Program-made: the position numbers and the translations under genes
Notes under the pieces: generated by a model
The model's database searches: none
What the model saw: the letters and a program-made list of their open reading frames with translations, nothing else
What the model was told of the DNA's origin: nothing
NCBI RefSeq assembly: GCF_018603435.1
Contig: NZ_CP075682.1
Location: forward strand, 1,984,001-2,048,000
Direction of reading: 5' to 3'
DNA: 64,000 bases
DNA from: Chryseobacterium sp. ZHDP1
GTDB taxonomy: Bacteria > Bacteroidota > Bacteroidia > Flavobacteriales > Weeksellaceae
Shown: in pieces, positions 17,276 to 26,080 of the stretch
How positions within the stretch are numbered: the stretch's first letter is position 1
Layout: each line of letters opens with the position of its first letter

Positions 17276-17713
17276 ATGGTAAATATTGTATTACCCGTAG
17301 ATTTTGGGGACAAAACAGAACAGCTTCTGGAAGGAGCCGTAAAATTTGCTAAGCAGGTTAACGGCAGAATTTATATCATTCACGTTGCGCCATCGGATAT
17401 TGGCTTTGCCATAGGAGATATGGGGTTTCAGTATTTTCCGGAAGTTGAGGAAAACGAGATCCGGGAAGAGCTTGTTCAGCTGAACAAGATTCAGCAAAGA
17501 ATTCTGGCTCATGATGTAGACTGCGAACATATTCTTAAACAGGGAATTGCCAAGGATATTATTCTGGAACATGCAGAAGATAAAAAAGCAGATTTTATCG
17601 TGATGGGATCACACGGAAGAAGCGGGATTTATGATGTTTTCGTGGGAAGCTTAACAAAAGGAATCACGAAGGATTCTAAAGTTCCTGTTCTGGTTCTTCC
17701 GATACATGACTAA
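17276..17713 (+). CDS. Universal stress protein (UspA family)
   Basis: A 145-residue single Usp domain. It begins VNIVLPVDFGDKTEQLL and ends with the nucleotide-binding signature GSHGRSGIYDVFVGSLT followed by VPVLVLP, which points to an ATP-binding type. There is no membrane segment. The family is induced by stress and growth arrest; its target is unknown. A bidirectional terminator follows. Confidence 0.92.
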   Translation: MVNIVLPVDFGDKTEQLLEGAVKFAKQVNGRIYIIHVAPSDIGFAIGDMGFQYFPEVEENEIREELVQLNKIQQRILAHDVDCEHILKQGIAKDIILEHAEDKKADFIVMGSHGRSGIYDVFVGSLTKGITKDSKVPVLVLPIHD

Positions 17714-17735
17714 AAAGTAATTTTAACCGTTAAAT

Positions 17736-17773
17736 AAAAAAGCCGACCAAATAAATTATTTGATCGGCTTTTT
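17736..17773. terminator. Bidirectional terminator
   Basis: AAAAAGCCGA...TCGGCTTTTT forms a long stem with A and T tracts on both sides. It sits between two convergent genes. Confidence 0.85.
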
Positions 17774-17790
17774 ACTATATAACCAATTAA

Positions 17791-18024
17791 TTAACCTTCA
17801 TTTTTGTAGATTTTCGGATCGTAGTAAGGATGCTTACCTTCCGTTGGAGAATAGTAGTCTTTATCTTTATCACCTCCCAGAGTAACTACCAAAACGTAGC
17901 ACCAGTAAGTGAACAGTGCGCAGCAAACGATAAACAGAATCCAGTTCAAAACATTACCGAAAGCATCAAAGAAACCGAAAGACCATTTGAAAACTTTGCT
18001 TAAGAATAGAAAGAAAGACGTCAT
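17791..18024 (-). CDS. DUF6341-like small membrane protein
   Basis: A 77-residue protein with one strong membrane helix (VLNWILFIVCCALFTYWCYVLVV) and a charged tail rich in Lys, Asp, Tyr and Pro (SPTEGKHPYYDPKIYKNEG). The tail and its position next to DUF6427 and DUF3109 genes match the DUF6341 family of Flavobacteriia. It is divergent from the DUF6427 gene and shares a 42-bp promoter region with it. Function unknown. Confidence 0.75.
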   Translation of the reverse strand: MTSFFLFLSKVFKWSFGFFDAFGNVLNWILFIVCCALFTYWCYVLVVTLGGDKDKDYYSPTEGKHPYYDPKIYKNEG

Positions 18025-18042
18025 TATTTTCCTTTTTTAAAT

Positions 18043-18050
18043 TAACTTTG
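18043..18050 (+). promoter_or_regulatory. Predicted -7 element for the DUF6427-DUF3109 operon
   Basis: TAACTTTG matches TAnnTTTG and lies 16 bases before the start codon, which predicts a leader of roughly 10 nt. Confidence 0.5.
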
Positions 18051-18066
18051 TACAAATTTATAAAAA

Positions 18067-18972
18067 ATGTTTAAATTACTTTCAAAAGAAAGCAATATTT
18101 TTTCAATTCCTGTTTATATTGGTTTTCTTCTTTTAATAGTAATAACTTTTAATTTATTGAATTTCAACACTTATGAGGGGATTATTGCCGGAATTACTTT
18201 TCTGGGAATTGCTCTGGGATATTTCTGTTTTCACAGTATTGCACTCAATTACCAGACGCACCTTCCGTTATTTTTGTATACTTTTTTTGTTTTCGGGCTT
18301 TATCCGGGACATTTAGATATAGGAATCGCAGTCGCTCTTCTTACCAACTCTTTTCTTTTACTGCTTTTAACCAGTACAAACGAAGATATCAGAAAGAAAT
18401 CTTACGTTCTGGTAGGTTCTATTGTTGCGCTGAATTTTATTTTTCTTCCGACGACATGGCCTATGGCGGTTTTTGTGATTATTCACGTCATTGCTACTTC
18501 CGAGAGAATCAGTCTGAATATTTTCAGGTTTTTGCTGGGGATTATCTTAATTGTGTTCAGCTATTTTTCGGTAATGTTTTTTATTGATTTTAAAAGCTGG
18601 AACATGGATTATTTTCCTTTCGGAAAGATGAAACCTATGACAGATTACACAGAGCTTCTGCCTTTAATTCCGGTAATTGGTATGCTGATCTACGCTGTGT
18701 ACGATCATTTCAGAAATTATAATAAAAAAAGCCCGATAAGCCGATATAAATATACTTTCCTGCTCGTTTTTTCGATGGCGCAGCTGATTACGATTATTCT
18801 TTACATGAATAAAAATTATGAATATTTACTTCTTCTTGCCTTTCCGTCTACTATTATCATCAGCAGAATGCTTCGGTTTCTGCCAAAATACTGGATGCAG
18901 GAAGTTGGTTTGTGGCTGCTTATTTTCAGTTTAATCGGTTTTAAAGCCGGAACTTATTTTAATTTATTTTAA
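18067..18972 (+). CDS. DUF6427 family multi-spanning membrane protein
   Basis: A 301-residue integral membrane protein with about eight hydrophobic helices, for example FSIPVYIGFLLLIVITFNLL near the N-terminus. It is rich in Phe and Leu and has no catalytic motif I recognise. Size and neighbourhood match the DUF6427 family. The DUF3109 gene starts 5 bp after its stop, so they are co-transcribed. Function unknown. Confidence 0.8.
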   Translation: MFKLLSKESNIFSIPVYIGFLLLIVITFNLLNFNTYEGIIAGITFLGIALGYFCFHSIALNYQTHLPLFLYTFFVFGLYPGHLDIGIAVALLTNSFLLLLLTSTNEDIRKKSYVLVGSIVALNFIFLPTTWPMAVFVIIHVIATSERISLNIFRFLLGIILIVFSYFSVMFFIDFKSWNMDYFPFGKMKPMTDYTELLPLIPVIGMLIYAVYDHFRNYNKKSPISRYKYTFLLVFSMAQLITIILYMNKNYEYLLLLAFPSTIIISRMLRFLPKYWMQEVGLWLLIFSLIGFKAGTYFNLF

Positions 18973-18977
18973 AGATT

Positions 18978-19562
18978 ATGATTCAGATAGACGATAAATT
19001 GATCTCTGAGGATATTTTTTCTGAAGAGTTTGTGTGTAACCTTTCTAAATGTAAAGGTGCGTGTTGTGTGGAAGGAGATGTAGGTGCTCCTTTGGATAAG
19101 GACGAACTGGAAATTTTAGATGGTATTTTTGAAAAAGTGAAGCCTTATCTTACTGAGGAAGGTATTAAATCCATCGAAAAAACAGGAACCTGGACAACCG
19201 ATCCGATGGATGGAATGTATGTAACACCGATGGTAGAAAACCGCGAATGTGCATACGTAACTTTTGATGAAAAAGGAATTACAAAATGTGGTATTGAAAA
19301 AGCATATGAGGACGGTGCAGTAGACTGGCAGAAGCCGATCTCCTGTCATCTTTATCCGATCCGTATTAAAGAATATTCTACCTTTAAAGCATTGAATTAT
19401 GATGTCTGGAAGATTTGCAGCGATGCCTGTACTTTAGGCAAAGAATTGCAGGTTCCTGTGTATAAATTCCTGAAAACGCCTTTGATCCGAAAATACGGTG
19501 AAGAATTTTACGAGGTTCTGAGCGAAGTGGCAGATGAATGGAAGAAGGAGTATGGATCTTAA
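18978..19562 (+). CDS. DUF3109 family cysteine-rich protein
   Basis: A 194-residue cytosolic protein. Cysteines are arranged as CNLSKCKGACC near residues 20-30, with further ones in RECAYV, TKCGI, ISCHLYP and KICSDAC. This is the DUF3109 pattern, related to YkgJ-type zinc or iron-sulfur binding proteins. ISCHLYPIRI resembles the YkgJ signature. It forms an operon with DUF6427. The bound metal is not known. Confidence 0.88.
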   Translation: MIQIDDKLISEDIFSEEFVCNLSKCKGACCVEGDVGAPLDKDELEILDGIFEKVKPYLTEEGIKSIEKTGTWTTDPMDGMYVTPMVENRECAYVTFDEKGITKCGIEKAYEDGAVDWQKPISCHLYPIRIKEYSTFKALNYDVWKICSDACTLGKELQVPVYKFLKTPLIRKYGEEFYEVLSEVADEWKKEYGS

Positions 19563-19945
19563 TTTTGGGTAAAAGGCTTAAAGAGTGATAGGGTTTGAGG
19601 ATTTGAGAGTTTAAGAGTTTGAGAGTCTGAGAGTCTGAGGGTTTAGAGTTGTAAGGTTTTTAGGTTTTAAGATTTTTTTCAACTTTAACTGAATTGCATT
19701 CAGCCTTATCAGTAAAGATGGACTTGATAGAAGGACAAGATAAATATATCAATAGGAATTGGCTTTAGCCAAAACTAATCATCAATTATGTCTTAAGCTG
19801 ATTTTTGTAGGTTTTAAATCAGATTAAAACTTAGGTAATTGACAAAATGCAATAATTTGGTGATCTAAATTAATCTTACTTTAATAAAGCAAAACCGTTC
19901 TGTAAAATCTACAGAACGGTTTTTAATTGAACTTTATATCGAAAA
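19563..19945. other. Intergenic stretch with simple repeats and a terminator
   Basis: The stretch contains degenerate tandem GAGAGTTT/GAGAGTCT repeats (about 19595-19640) and the palindrome TTGGCTTTAGCCAA (19759-19772). A terminator of the downstream minus-strand gene lies at 19891-19924. No ORF or RNA gene is recognised. Confidence 0.6.
19891..19924 (-). terminator. Terminator of the M16 peptidase gene
   Basis: AAAACCGTTCTGTA and its exact complement flank a five-base loop, giving a 14-bp stem with a T tract in either direction. Confidence 0.85.
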
Positions 19946-22807
19946 TTATTTTGCTGCTCCGGCTTTTATGACTGCTGTTTCAGCTTTAGCTTCCTCTTTT
20001 TTGGCTTTTTCCCAACCGTCTTCCGGCATCAGGGTTGCCACGATTCTGCCTTTTGTAAGATATTTCTTAGCTACATCCTGAAGGTCTTTTACGGTTAAAG
20101 CTTTTACTTTTTCCTGATAGTTAAGGATTTCATATTTATCGCTTCCGTCCAACTGGTTTTTGGTAAGCGCATTCATCCAATACATATTGTCTTTCATATT
20201 GGTTTTATCATCATTGTACTCTCCTTCCTTATATTTATCAAGGTCTTTCTGTTCAGGTCCTTTATCAATTAACTTCTGAAGCTCTGCAATTGCACTTTTT
20301 GTTAACTTCTCAGCATTTTCAGGTCCGCAAGGGAAATTGATGCTGAAACTGTAATTGCTGAACGGAACTTTGTACATTCCTCCTCTTGCTCCGCCTCCGT
20401 AAATTCCGCTTTCATCTTCTCTCAGCTTTTCAATCACTTTAATGGTTGCCACTTCTCCAAGAGCTTCTAATGCCAATGCTTCTTTTTCGTTGTAAGGCGT
20501 TTCTCCGGTATAGGAGATCGTTACCATACTTTTAGGATCTTTTCCTTTTTTGTAGACCTTAGAATAATCTCCGGTAATCTGTCTGTAACCGGTATCTTTA
20601 AACGTTGAAGTTTTTCCGTTTGAAGGAAGACTCGCAATGTACTGCAACACTTCATTTTTGAATGTTGCCTCATCAATATTTCCTACAAAATAAAATTGGA
20701 AGTTTCCGGCATTGGAGAATTTCTCTTTATAAATATCGTACGCTTTTTTATAATCTGTATTTGCCCATTCCTTTTCCGTCGGGATAATTCCTACGAATCT
20801 CGGGTTTTTCTGATTCATGAATTTTGCATGCTCACTCGAGAAATAAAACTGAGGATTAGACAAAAGGTTATCCATCATCGCAGACTGTTTCGTTTTGTAC
20901 GCATTAAATGCATCAGGATTGTAATTCAAACCTGTAAAATAAGCATACATCAGCTCCATTGCTGTTCCGAGATCTTTTCTGGTTGTTCTTCCGGAAAGTC
21001 CTTCTGTTACGTTTCCGATTGACGGATTTACATTTACCTGCTTTCCTGCAAGATAATTGGTAAGATCTGCTTTGGAGAAACCATTAACTCCGGCTTCTGA
21101 TAAGGCAGGAAAAGCAAACTGGGTTTTAATAAAGTCGGCATCACTAATTACTGAGCTTCCTCCCAGACTTCTCGCTGCAAAAACAATTTCATCGTCTTTA
21201 AAGTCTGTTTTCTTGAAAGTAACTTTTGCGCCATTGCTCAGTGTCCATGTTGTGGTTCCTAATTTGGCATCGGTTTCTGTTTTAGCAATTGTACCTTCAG
21301 ATTTGAAAGGTTTTACTAAATTTTTAATGGTAGCTTTTTCCTGATACGGTTTAAGATCTGCCATCTTCACTCCTTCAAAAGTATTCAGTACCATAGCTTC
21401 TGTCGGCATCTGAACGTTGTCTTTTTTAGGGCCGGTGATTACCACTACTCTGCTGTCGTCTTTTACCAGTTTTTTAATGACTTCATTGGTCTGAGCCAAC
21501 GTTACGGAAGGTAAGAATTTTTTAGTATCTTCATATTCCCATGCGATTCCCGGCATTGGTTCCTGCTCCAGAAAGTTTCTTACATATTCATCAACCAAAA
21601 CATCACTTTCTGTTTTGTCTCTGTTGTTGTAGGTTCTTTCGATATTAGACATTATCTGAGATTTTGCCCTGTCTAATTCTGTCTGGGTGAAACCGAATCT
21701 TTTCGCTCTTTCCGTTTCTTCCAAAAGAACTTTTAACGCATTTAGCTGGTTTCCGTCTTTCACCATTGCCATTCCCTGAAAAGCTTCTTTGCTTCTTGCA
21801 TAGGTTCCGCCGTGATAAACATAACCGTACGTAAAAGGAGGATTATTTGAGTTTACCAGCTCTCCTAATCTGTTATTCAGCATGGTGGAAGCAAGCTGTT
21901 CTACTAGACTCTGGTTGTACTGCTCTACCGTAACATCCGGCTGATATGCTTCAGAATCTTTCATGATGAACTGCACCATAGATCTTGTAGCATCCGGATC
22001 TGTTTCGACAGCCACCAAAGTTTCCTTATGGTTCGGAAGATCGAAGCTCTTTCTTTCTCTCGGTTTTGAAGGATTTTTATATTTGCTGAAATTATCTTTA
22101 ATTTTCTTTTCAACTTCGTCCACATTGATGTCTCCCACCACTACAATTGCCATCAGATCCGGTCTGTACCAGTCTTTATGAAACTGTCTTATGACATCCG
22201 GTTTGAAGTTTTCCAAAACGTCTTTCTTCCCGATCGGAAGTCTGTTGGCGTACTGAGAATTGTACAGTAATTTCGGAAGGTATTTATCCGACATTCTTTT
22301 GTCTGCTCCCAAACCAAGTCTTAATTCTTCAAGAACAACTCCTCTTTCTTTATTGATCTGCTCATCGGAAAGTGTGGCGTTAAATGCCCAGTCTTCCATC
22401 ACTTTAAGACCTGCATCCAGATTTCCGGGCTTGTCTAAAGGAACGGGAAGCATATAAACTGTTTCATCAAAGCTGGTGTAAGCGTTTAAGTGCTGTCCGA
22501 ATTTTACTCCGATTGACTGAAGAAAATCCACAAGTTTATTATCAGGAAAGTTTTTTGTTCCGTTGAAGTTCATGTGCTCCATGAAATGAGCCAGTCCTCT
22601 TTGGTTTTCATCCTCAAGGATAGATCCTGCATTAATTGCCAGTCTGAAATCTACTTTCTTCTCGGGTAATGTATTTTTTCTGATATAGTACTTCATCCCG
22701 TTCGGAAGTGTACCGGTCTTTACAGAAGGATCCATAGGAATATTCTGTGCAAATGCATTGGCAGACATCAGAAAGACAACTGCAAGCGACGAAAACATTT
22801 TTTTCAT
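19946..22807 (-). CDS. M16 family metallopeptidase (insulinase/pitrilysin type), secreted
   Basis: A 953-residue periplasmic protease with a signal peptide (SLAVVFLMSANAFAQ). The first M16 domain carries the inverted zinc motif HFMEH (HxxEH) in RGLAHFMEHMNFNGT, about residues 80-85. The downstream Glu is expected in the VVLEELRLG region. A second, catalytically silent M16 domain follows (from about residue 520), as in two-domain members. Members degrade peptides. A minus-strand gene for a LolA-like periplasmic protein lies upstream beyond a terminator. Confidence 0.93.
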   Translation of the reverse strand: MKKMFSSLAVVFLMSANAFAQNIPMDPSVKTGTLPNGMKYYIRKNTLPEKKVDFRLAINAGSILEDENQRGLAHFMEHMNFNGTKNFPDNKLVDFLQSIGVKFGQHLNAYTSFDETVYMLPVPLDKPGNLDAGLKVMEDWAFNATLSDEQINKERGVVLEELRLGLGADKRMSDKYLPKLLYNSQYANRLPIGKKDVLENFKPDVIRQFHKDWYRPDLMAIVVVGDINVDEVEKKIKDNFSKYKNPSKPRERKSFDLPNHKETLVAVETDPDATRSMVQFIMKDSEAYQPDVTVEQYNQSLVEQLASTMLNNRLGELVNSNNPPFTYGYVYHGGTYARSKEAFQGMAMVKDGNQLNALKVLLEETERAKRFGFTQTELDRAKSQIMSNIERTYNNRDKTESDVLVDEYVRNFLEQEPMPGIAWEYEDTKKFLPSVTLAQTNEVIKKLVKDDSRVVVITGPKKDNVQMPTEAMVLNTFEGVKMADLKPYQEKATIKNLVKPFKSEGTIAKTETDAKLGTTTWTLSNGAKVTFKKTDFKDDEIVFAARSLGGSSVISDADFIKTQFAFPALSEAGVNGFSKADLTNYLAGKQVNVNPSIGNVTEGLSGRTTRKDLGTAMELMYAYFTGLNYNPDAFNAYKTKQSAMMDNLLSNPQFYFSSEHAKFMNQKNPRFVGIIPTEKEWANTDYKKAYDIYKEKFSNAGNFQFYFVGNIDEATFKNEVLQYIASLPSNGKTSTFKDTGYRQITGDYSKVYKKGKDPKSMVTISYTGETPYNEKEALALEALGEVATIKVIEKLREDESGIYGGGARGGMYKVPFSNYSFSINFPCGPENAEKLTKSAIAELQKLIDKGPEQKDLDKYKEGEYNDDKTNMKDNMYWMNALTKNQLDGSDKYEILNYQEKVKALTVKDLQDVAKKYLTKGRIVATLMPEDGWEKAKKEEAKAETAVIKAGAAK

Positions 22808-22836
22808 AGTTGTTTCGATTATTAATTTTTATGGTT

Positions 22837-22844
22837 CAAAAATA
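22837..22844 (-). promoter_or_regulatory. Predicted -7 element for the M16 peptidase gene
   Basis: The minus strand reads TATTTTTG, matching TAnnTTTG, 29 bases before the start codon. Confidence 0.5.
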
Positions 22845-23101
22845 TAATTTATTCACTTAACGTGGAAATGTTTAAATTATTATTTTAAGTTAAAATTGAG
22901 TTAATTATCGTTAATAATTTCCGATAAAAGATTTGAATTTCAGAAAATGAGAACAGCTTTAAAAGGGAAAGCCCAAGCCAAAGTAATGTCATCTTTTCTC
23001 ATCAGTATGTTTTTGTGTTTAATACCGCAAAAATATAAATTCAGAATGTAAAGAATTTCTTTTTTTAGTTAAACTTTAGTTAAAAATAGTATATCAACAA
23101 A

Positions 23102-23124
23102 AAAATCGGGCAAAACCCGATTTT
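23102..23124 (-). terminator. Terminator of the LolA-like gene
   Basis: AAAATCGGG-CAAAA-CCCGATTTT is a 9-bp perfect stem with T tracts, just after the stop of the gene at 23147. Confidence 0.8.
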
Positions 23125-23146
23125 ATTATGTTAAATTAAAGTTGTT

Positions 23147-23842
23147 TTATTTAAAATCCGCATCTGTAACTCCTGCATTAAGAGTAACCTTTGTTGTTTT
23201 AATAGTCATGGTCTGCCCTCCTCCCTGTGCTTCAATTAGTGACGGGAATTTAATTCCGTCTACCGTTAAATAATCTTTCGTAAAGGCAGTTCCTTCTTTT
23301 GCATCTGCTTTATATAAAAGACCTGTAGAAGCATCAAAATAGAATTTTCCTTTATCCGAAGTTAATACATTATAATCTTTTCCGTCTATTTTTTCCGTAG
23401 TAACATCTTTGAACTTCGTATAATCGTATCCTAAAGCATCAATAATTTTTCCTTTCTTTAAATCTCCCAGTTTCTCTGCCGGAATTTCGCTTTTGTTGCC
23501 CATCTGCTCCATGTACCCTTTTTCTCCGTCAAAATACTGAGAGGCCGCTTTCTGTCCCATAAAAAACTGTTCAGATTTGAACTTATTGCCCAGTTTTTTG
23601 GTCGTCATTGTGATTTCTCCCGGAAGCGCAGCCCCCGAAATTGTATTTTCCATCACAATGGATTTCACTGCTTCAAGTTTATCTTTTCCTCCAAGTGCTG
23701 TAAGATATTTATCGATAACTTCTTTTGGAGTAAGCTTAGATTTTACAGCTTCCGTTTTAGCCGGAGCAGCAGTAGTATTTTGTGCAGCTACCGAAGTAGA
23801 AAAAAGCACGGCGCAAAAAAACGGAATGATGATCTTTTTCAT
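23147..23842 (-). CDS. Periplasmic LolA/LppX-like outer membrane lipoprotein-sorting fold protein
   Basis: A 231-residue protein with a signal peptide (PFFCAVLFSTSVAAQ). The motif KEVIDKYLTALGGKDKLEAVKSI at about residues 40-62 is characteristic of a Bacteroidota family annotated as outer membrane lipoprotein-sorting proteins. It is followed by repeated beta-strand stretches and ends LNAGVTDADFK. There is no lipobox. Its own terminator separates it from the M16 gene, though such genes often neighbour M16 peptidases in this group (from memory). Its ligand is unknown. Confidence 0.75.
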   Translation of the reverse strand: MKKIIIPFFCAVLFSTSVAAQNTTAAPAKTEAVKSKLTPKEVIDKYLTALGGKDKLEAVKSIVMENTISGAALPGEITMTTKKLGNKFKSEQFFMGQKAASQYFDGEKGYMEQMGNKSEIPAEKLGDLKKGKIIDALGYDYTKFKDVTTEKIDGKDYNVLTSDKGKFYFDASTGLLYKADAKEGTAFTKDYLTVDGIKFPSLIEAQGGGQTMTIKTTKVTLNAGVTDADFK

Positions 23843-23908
23843 AAATAAAGTTTATAATCGTAAATATAGGAATATTAAACAAATAAATGCAGATGTTTTA
23901 TCAATAAA

Positions 23909-23934
23909 AAAACCACTGTAAAAACAGTGGTTTT
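23909..23934 (-). terminator. Terminator of the trigger factor gene
   Basis: AAAACCACTGT-AAAA-ACAGTGGTTTT forms an 11-bp perfect stem with flanking A and T runs. Confidence 0.85.
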
Positions 23935-23956
23935 CAAATATTTATAGTAAAATAAA

Positions 23957-25291
23957 TTACTTTTTAAGCTCTTCCAAAAACTCGTCGTGAGAAATTGCAG
24001 TTTCTTTTTTCGTTGCTTTTTCAAGGATTACATCTTTCAGCTTCGTCATCGCAACTTCAGAAGAAATCTGTCTTACCTGCTCCTGATCTTTAAGCATTTC
24101 AACAGCATATTTCTGGATCTCTTCGTCTCCTAAATGGTGGATTCCGTAGATTGCCAATTGATTTCTTACCAATTGTTCAGCCTGTCCTAAAACATCAGCA
24201 TAATCTAATTTGATATCGTTATCACTCATCAATTTTCCTTCGATGATCTGATATTTCAACTGGTTTTTCTCAGATTCAAGGATTTCTTTTGCCTGTTCTT
24301 CAGACTGGATGTTCTGGTTAGAGAACATTAACCATTTTACAAGGAATGTTTCAGGAAGCTTTACTTCTTCTTTTTCAGAAACCTGCTCCAATACTTTATT
24401 CACAAAGTGAACATCAGCATTTTGCTGGAAGTATTCGTCTAATTCAGATTTTACTTTTTCTTTCAGTTCTTCTTCAGACTTAATGTTTCCTTCTCCGTAC
24501 ACTTTATCGAATAATTCCTGATTAAGTTCAGCCAGATTAAGACCGTAGAAATCTTTTACTTTTACTTCCACTTCGTTGTGGTGTAAATGCTCAACTTCTT
24601 CTTTAGAGAATCCTAATTCTTTAGCCAGTTCTTCGTTTTCAGCAAGCGTTTCTTTAGAAACTTTTACAGAACCGTCCATTTTCAAAGATTTTACCAGTTT
24701 GAAAGCTTCTTTGTTTTCAGCAGTAATGGTAACGTTCTTCGGATGGTGGTGGTGCTCTCCTTCTGCATCTTCTTCCACAACCTGAGAAATTTCTAAAGCA
24801 ATGTAAGAATCTTTATTGATTTTTTCTTGAGGAGCCTGCTCTGCGAAACGCTTCTGCATGTTCTCAATACTTTTGTTGATTTCTTTTTCAGAAGCCTCTA
24901 CTTTGTAGTGAGGAGCTTCATATTTAGCCAGGTCAATAGTGAATTCAGGCTCAAATCCTACTTCAAAAGCAACTTCAAGCTGATCCGCATTGTAATCGAA
25001 TTCGTTTACTGGCTGTGGAACCGGCTGACCAACTAATCTTAGTTTGTTTTCGTTTACGTAGCTGTTTAAAGCATCAGAAACCTGCTTGTTGATTTCTTCA
25101 AAAGCAATACCTGCTTCATATTGTTTTCTAACCATACTCAAAGGCACTTTTCCTTTTCTGAAACCAGGAACTTGCGCATTTTTAGCATAATTAATCAATT
25201 GCTTATCAACTTTTTCTTTATAGTCAGATTTTTCCAATGTCACTGTAAGCAATGCACTTACATCATCATGGTTTTTTGCAGTAACCTTCAT
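23957..25291 (-). CDS. tig: Trigger factor
   Basis: A 444-residue ribosome-associated chaperone. The N-terminal ribosome-binding domain contains the docking signature PGFRKGKVPLSMVRKQYE at about residues 42-60. The central domain is divergent, with the acidic and His-rich insert EEDAEGEHHHHPKN; a PPIase active site is not obvious, as is usual in this phylum. The C-terminal half is helical and charged. It assists folding of nascent chains in the cytosol. It is a single gene with its own promoter and terminator. Confidence 0.95.
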   Translation of the reverse strand: MKVTAKNHDDVSALLTVTLEKSDYKEKVDKQLINYAKNAQVPGFRKGKVPLSMVRKQYEAGIAFEEINKQVSDALNSYVNENKLRLVGQPVPQPVNEFDYNADQLEVAFEVGFEPEFTIDLAKYEAPHYKVEASEKEINKSIENMQKRFAEQAPQEKINKDSYIALEISQVVEEDAEGEHHHHPKNVTITAENKEAFKLVKSLKMDGSVKVSKETLAENEELAKELGFSKEEVEHLHHNEVEVKVKDFYGLNLAELNQELFDKVYGEGNIKSEEELKEKVKSELDEYFQQNADVHFVNKVLEQVSEKEEVKLPETFLVKWLMFSNQNIQSEEQAKEILESEKNQLKYQIIEGKLMSDNDIKLDYADVLGQAEQLVRNQLAIYGIHHLGDEEIQKYAVEMLKDQEQVRQISSEVAMTKLKDVILEKATKKETAISHDEFLEELKK

Positions 25292-25313
25292 TATTGATTA
25301 AAATTTTAGGTTG

Positions 25314-25321
25314 CAAAAATA
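25314..25321 (-). promoter_or_regulatory. Predicted -7 element for tig
   Basis: The minus strand reads TATTTTTG (TAnnTTTG), 22 bases before the start codon. Confidence 0.5.
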
Positions 25322-25382
25322 TAAAAATTTTATGAAAATCGTTCATTTAAAATCAACTTAAAAGCTAAATATTGTTAAATTA

Positions 25383-25412
25383 AAAAACCACCGGAAAATT
25401 TCCGATGGTTTT
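25383..25412 (-). terminator. Terminator after the lipoprotein gene
   Basis: AAAACCACCGGAAA pairs with TTTCCGATGGTTTT with one mismatch. It closes the TonB receptor-lipoprotein unit. Confidence 0.8.
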
Positions 25413-25444
25413 ACTAACAAGATTAAAGATATTAAAAGGTTATT

Positions 25445-26032
25445 TTAATTCGTAATAGTATAGTTTGCCTGTGCATCTGTTTCTCCTCCTACCTGAGTTC
25501 CGTAGATCACGCCGTTTGTGGTTGTCTGGGAATCTTCAGTTACACTTGCCGGTTCATGATATAAAGTGAAAATCAGCTGGCTTGTTGCAGAAGGATTTTT
25601 AACGGCTTTGTTGACCACCCATTCTGTTTTTAAACCTACCCGTTTTCCGTCTGCTCTTGTAGAAGAAGCATCATCTGTACGCGTTAAAGTAATATCTGAA
25701 TTCGGGAAATTGAAAATTAAAAAGTGTTCGTCTTTTGCATCTTTAATTTCCTGAGTGGCATCTTCGTTTCCGTTTTTAAACTGTGCAGTTACCTGATAGG
25801 TTTTTCCGTCGGTTAATTTAATCGCTTGAGCTCCTCCCGCTCCCATGCTGTAATTGTACGTTTGGGTAGTTCCCGCCGCAACATCTTTCACATTCAAAAT
25901 AATGTTGGTAAGGTCTTCCTGAGGAAGATCGTCTTCTGCTGCAGATCCGTCTCTCTGACAGGAAACTACGGTAATGGCGATGAATAAAACAGCTAATAAT
26001 TTGATGATATTTTTAGTATTGAATAATTTCAT
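25445..26032 (-). CDS. Lipoprotein encoded next to a TonB-dependent receptor
   Basis: A 195-residue lipoprotein (signal IIKLLAVLFIAITVVSC, lipobox VVSC near residue 25). The mature part is beta-rich and contains DLTNIILNVKD, TYQVTAQFKNG and HFLIFNFP. The last has the look of a family seen beside ZnuD-like and other metal receptors, but I cannot name it. It follows the TonB receptor by 48 bp with no terminator between them, so it is probably co-transcribed as a surface or periplasmic substrate-binding partner. Confidence 0.75.
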   Translation of the reverse strand: MKLFNTKNIIKLLAVLFIAITVVSCQRDGSAAEDDLPQEDLTNIILNVKDVAAGTTQTYNYSMGAGGAQAIKLTDGKTYQVTAQFKNGNEDATQEIKDAKDEHFLIFNFPNSDITLTRTDDASSTRADGKRVGLKTEWVVNKAVKNPSATSQLIFTLYHEPASVTEDSQTTTNGVIYGTQVGGETDAQANYTITN

Positions 26033-26080
26033 TTTTTTAAATTTTAAGGTTGATATTTTGTCTGATGGTTTTAAAAATCT

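Larger units (their letters stand above)
22808..23146. other. Intergenic stretch with promoter and terminator only
   Basis: It contains a -7 element for the M16 gene at 22837-22844 (TATTTTTG on the minus strand) and a hairpin terminator at 23102-23124 for the upstream gene. The rest is AT-rich with nothing recognisable. Confidence 0.55.
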
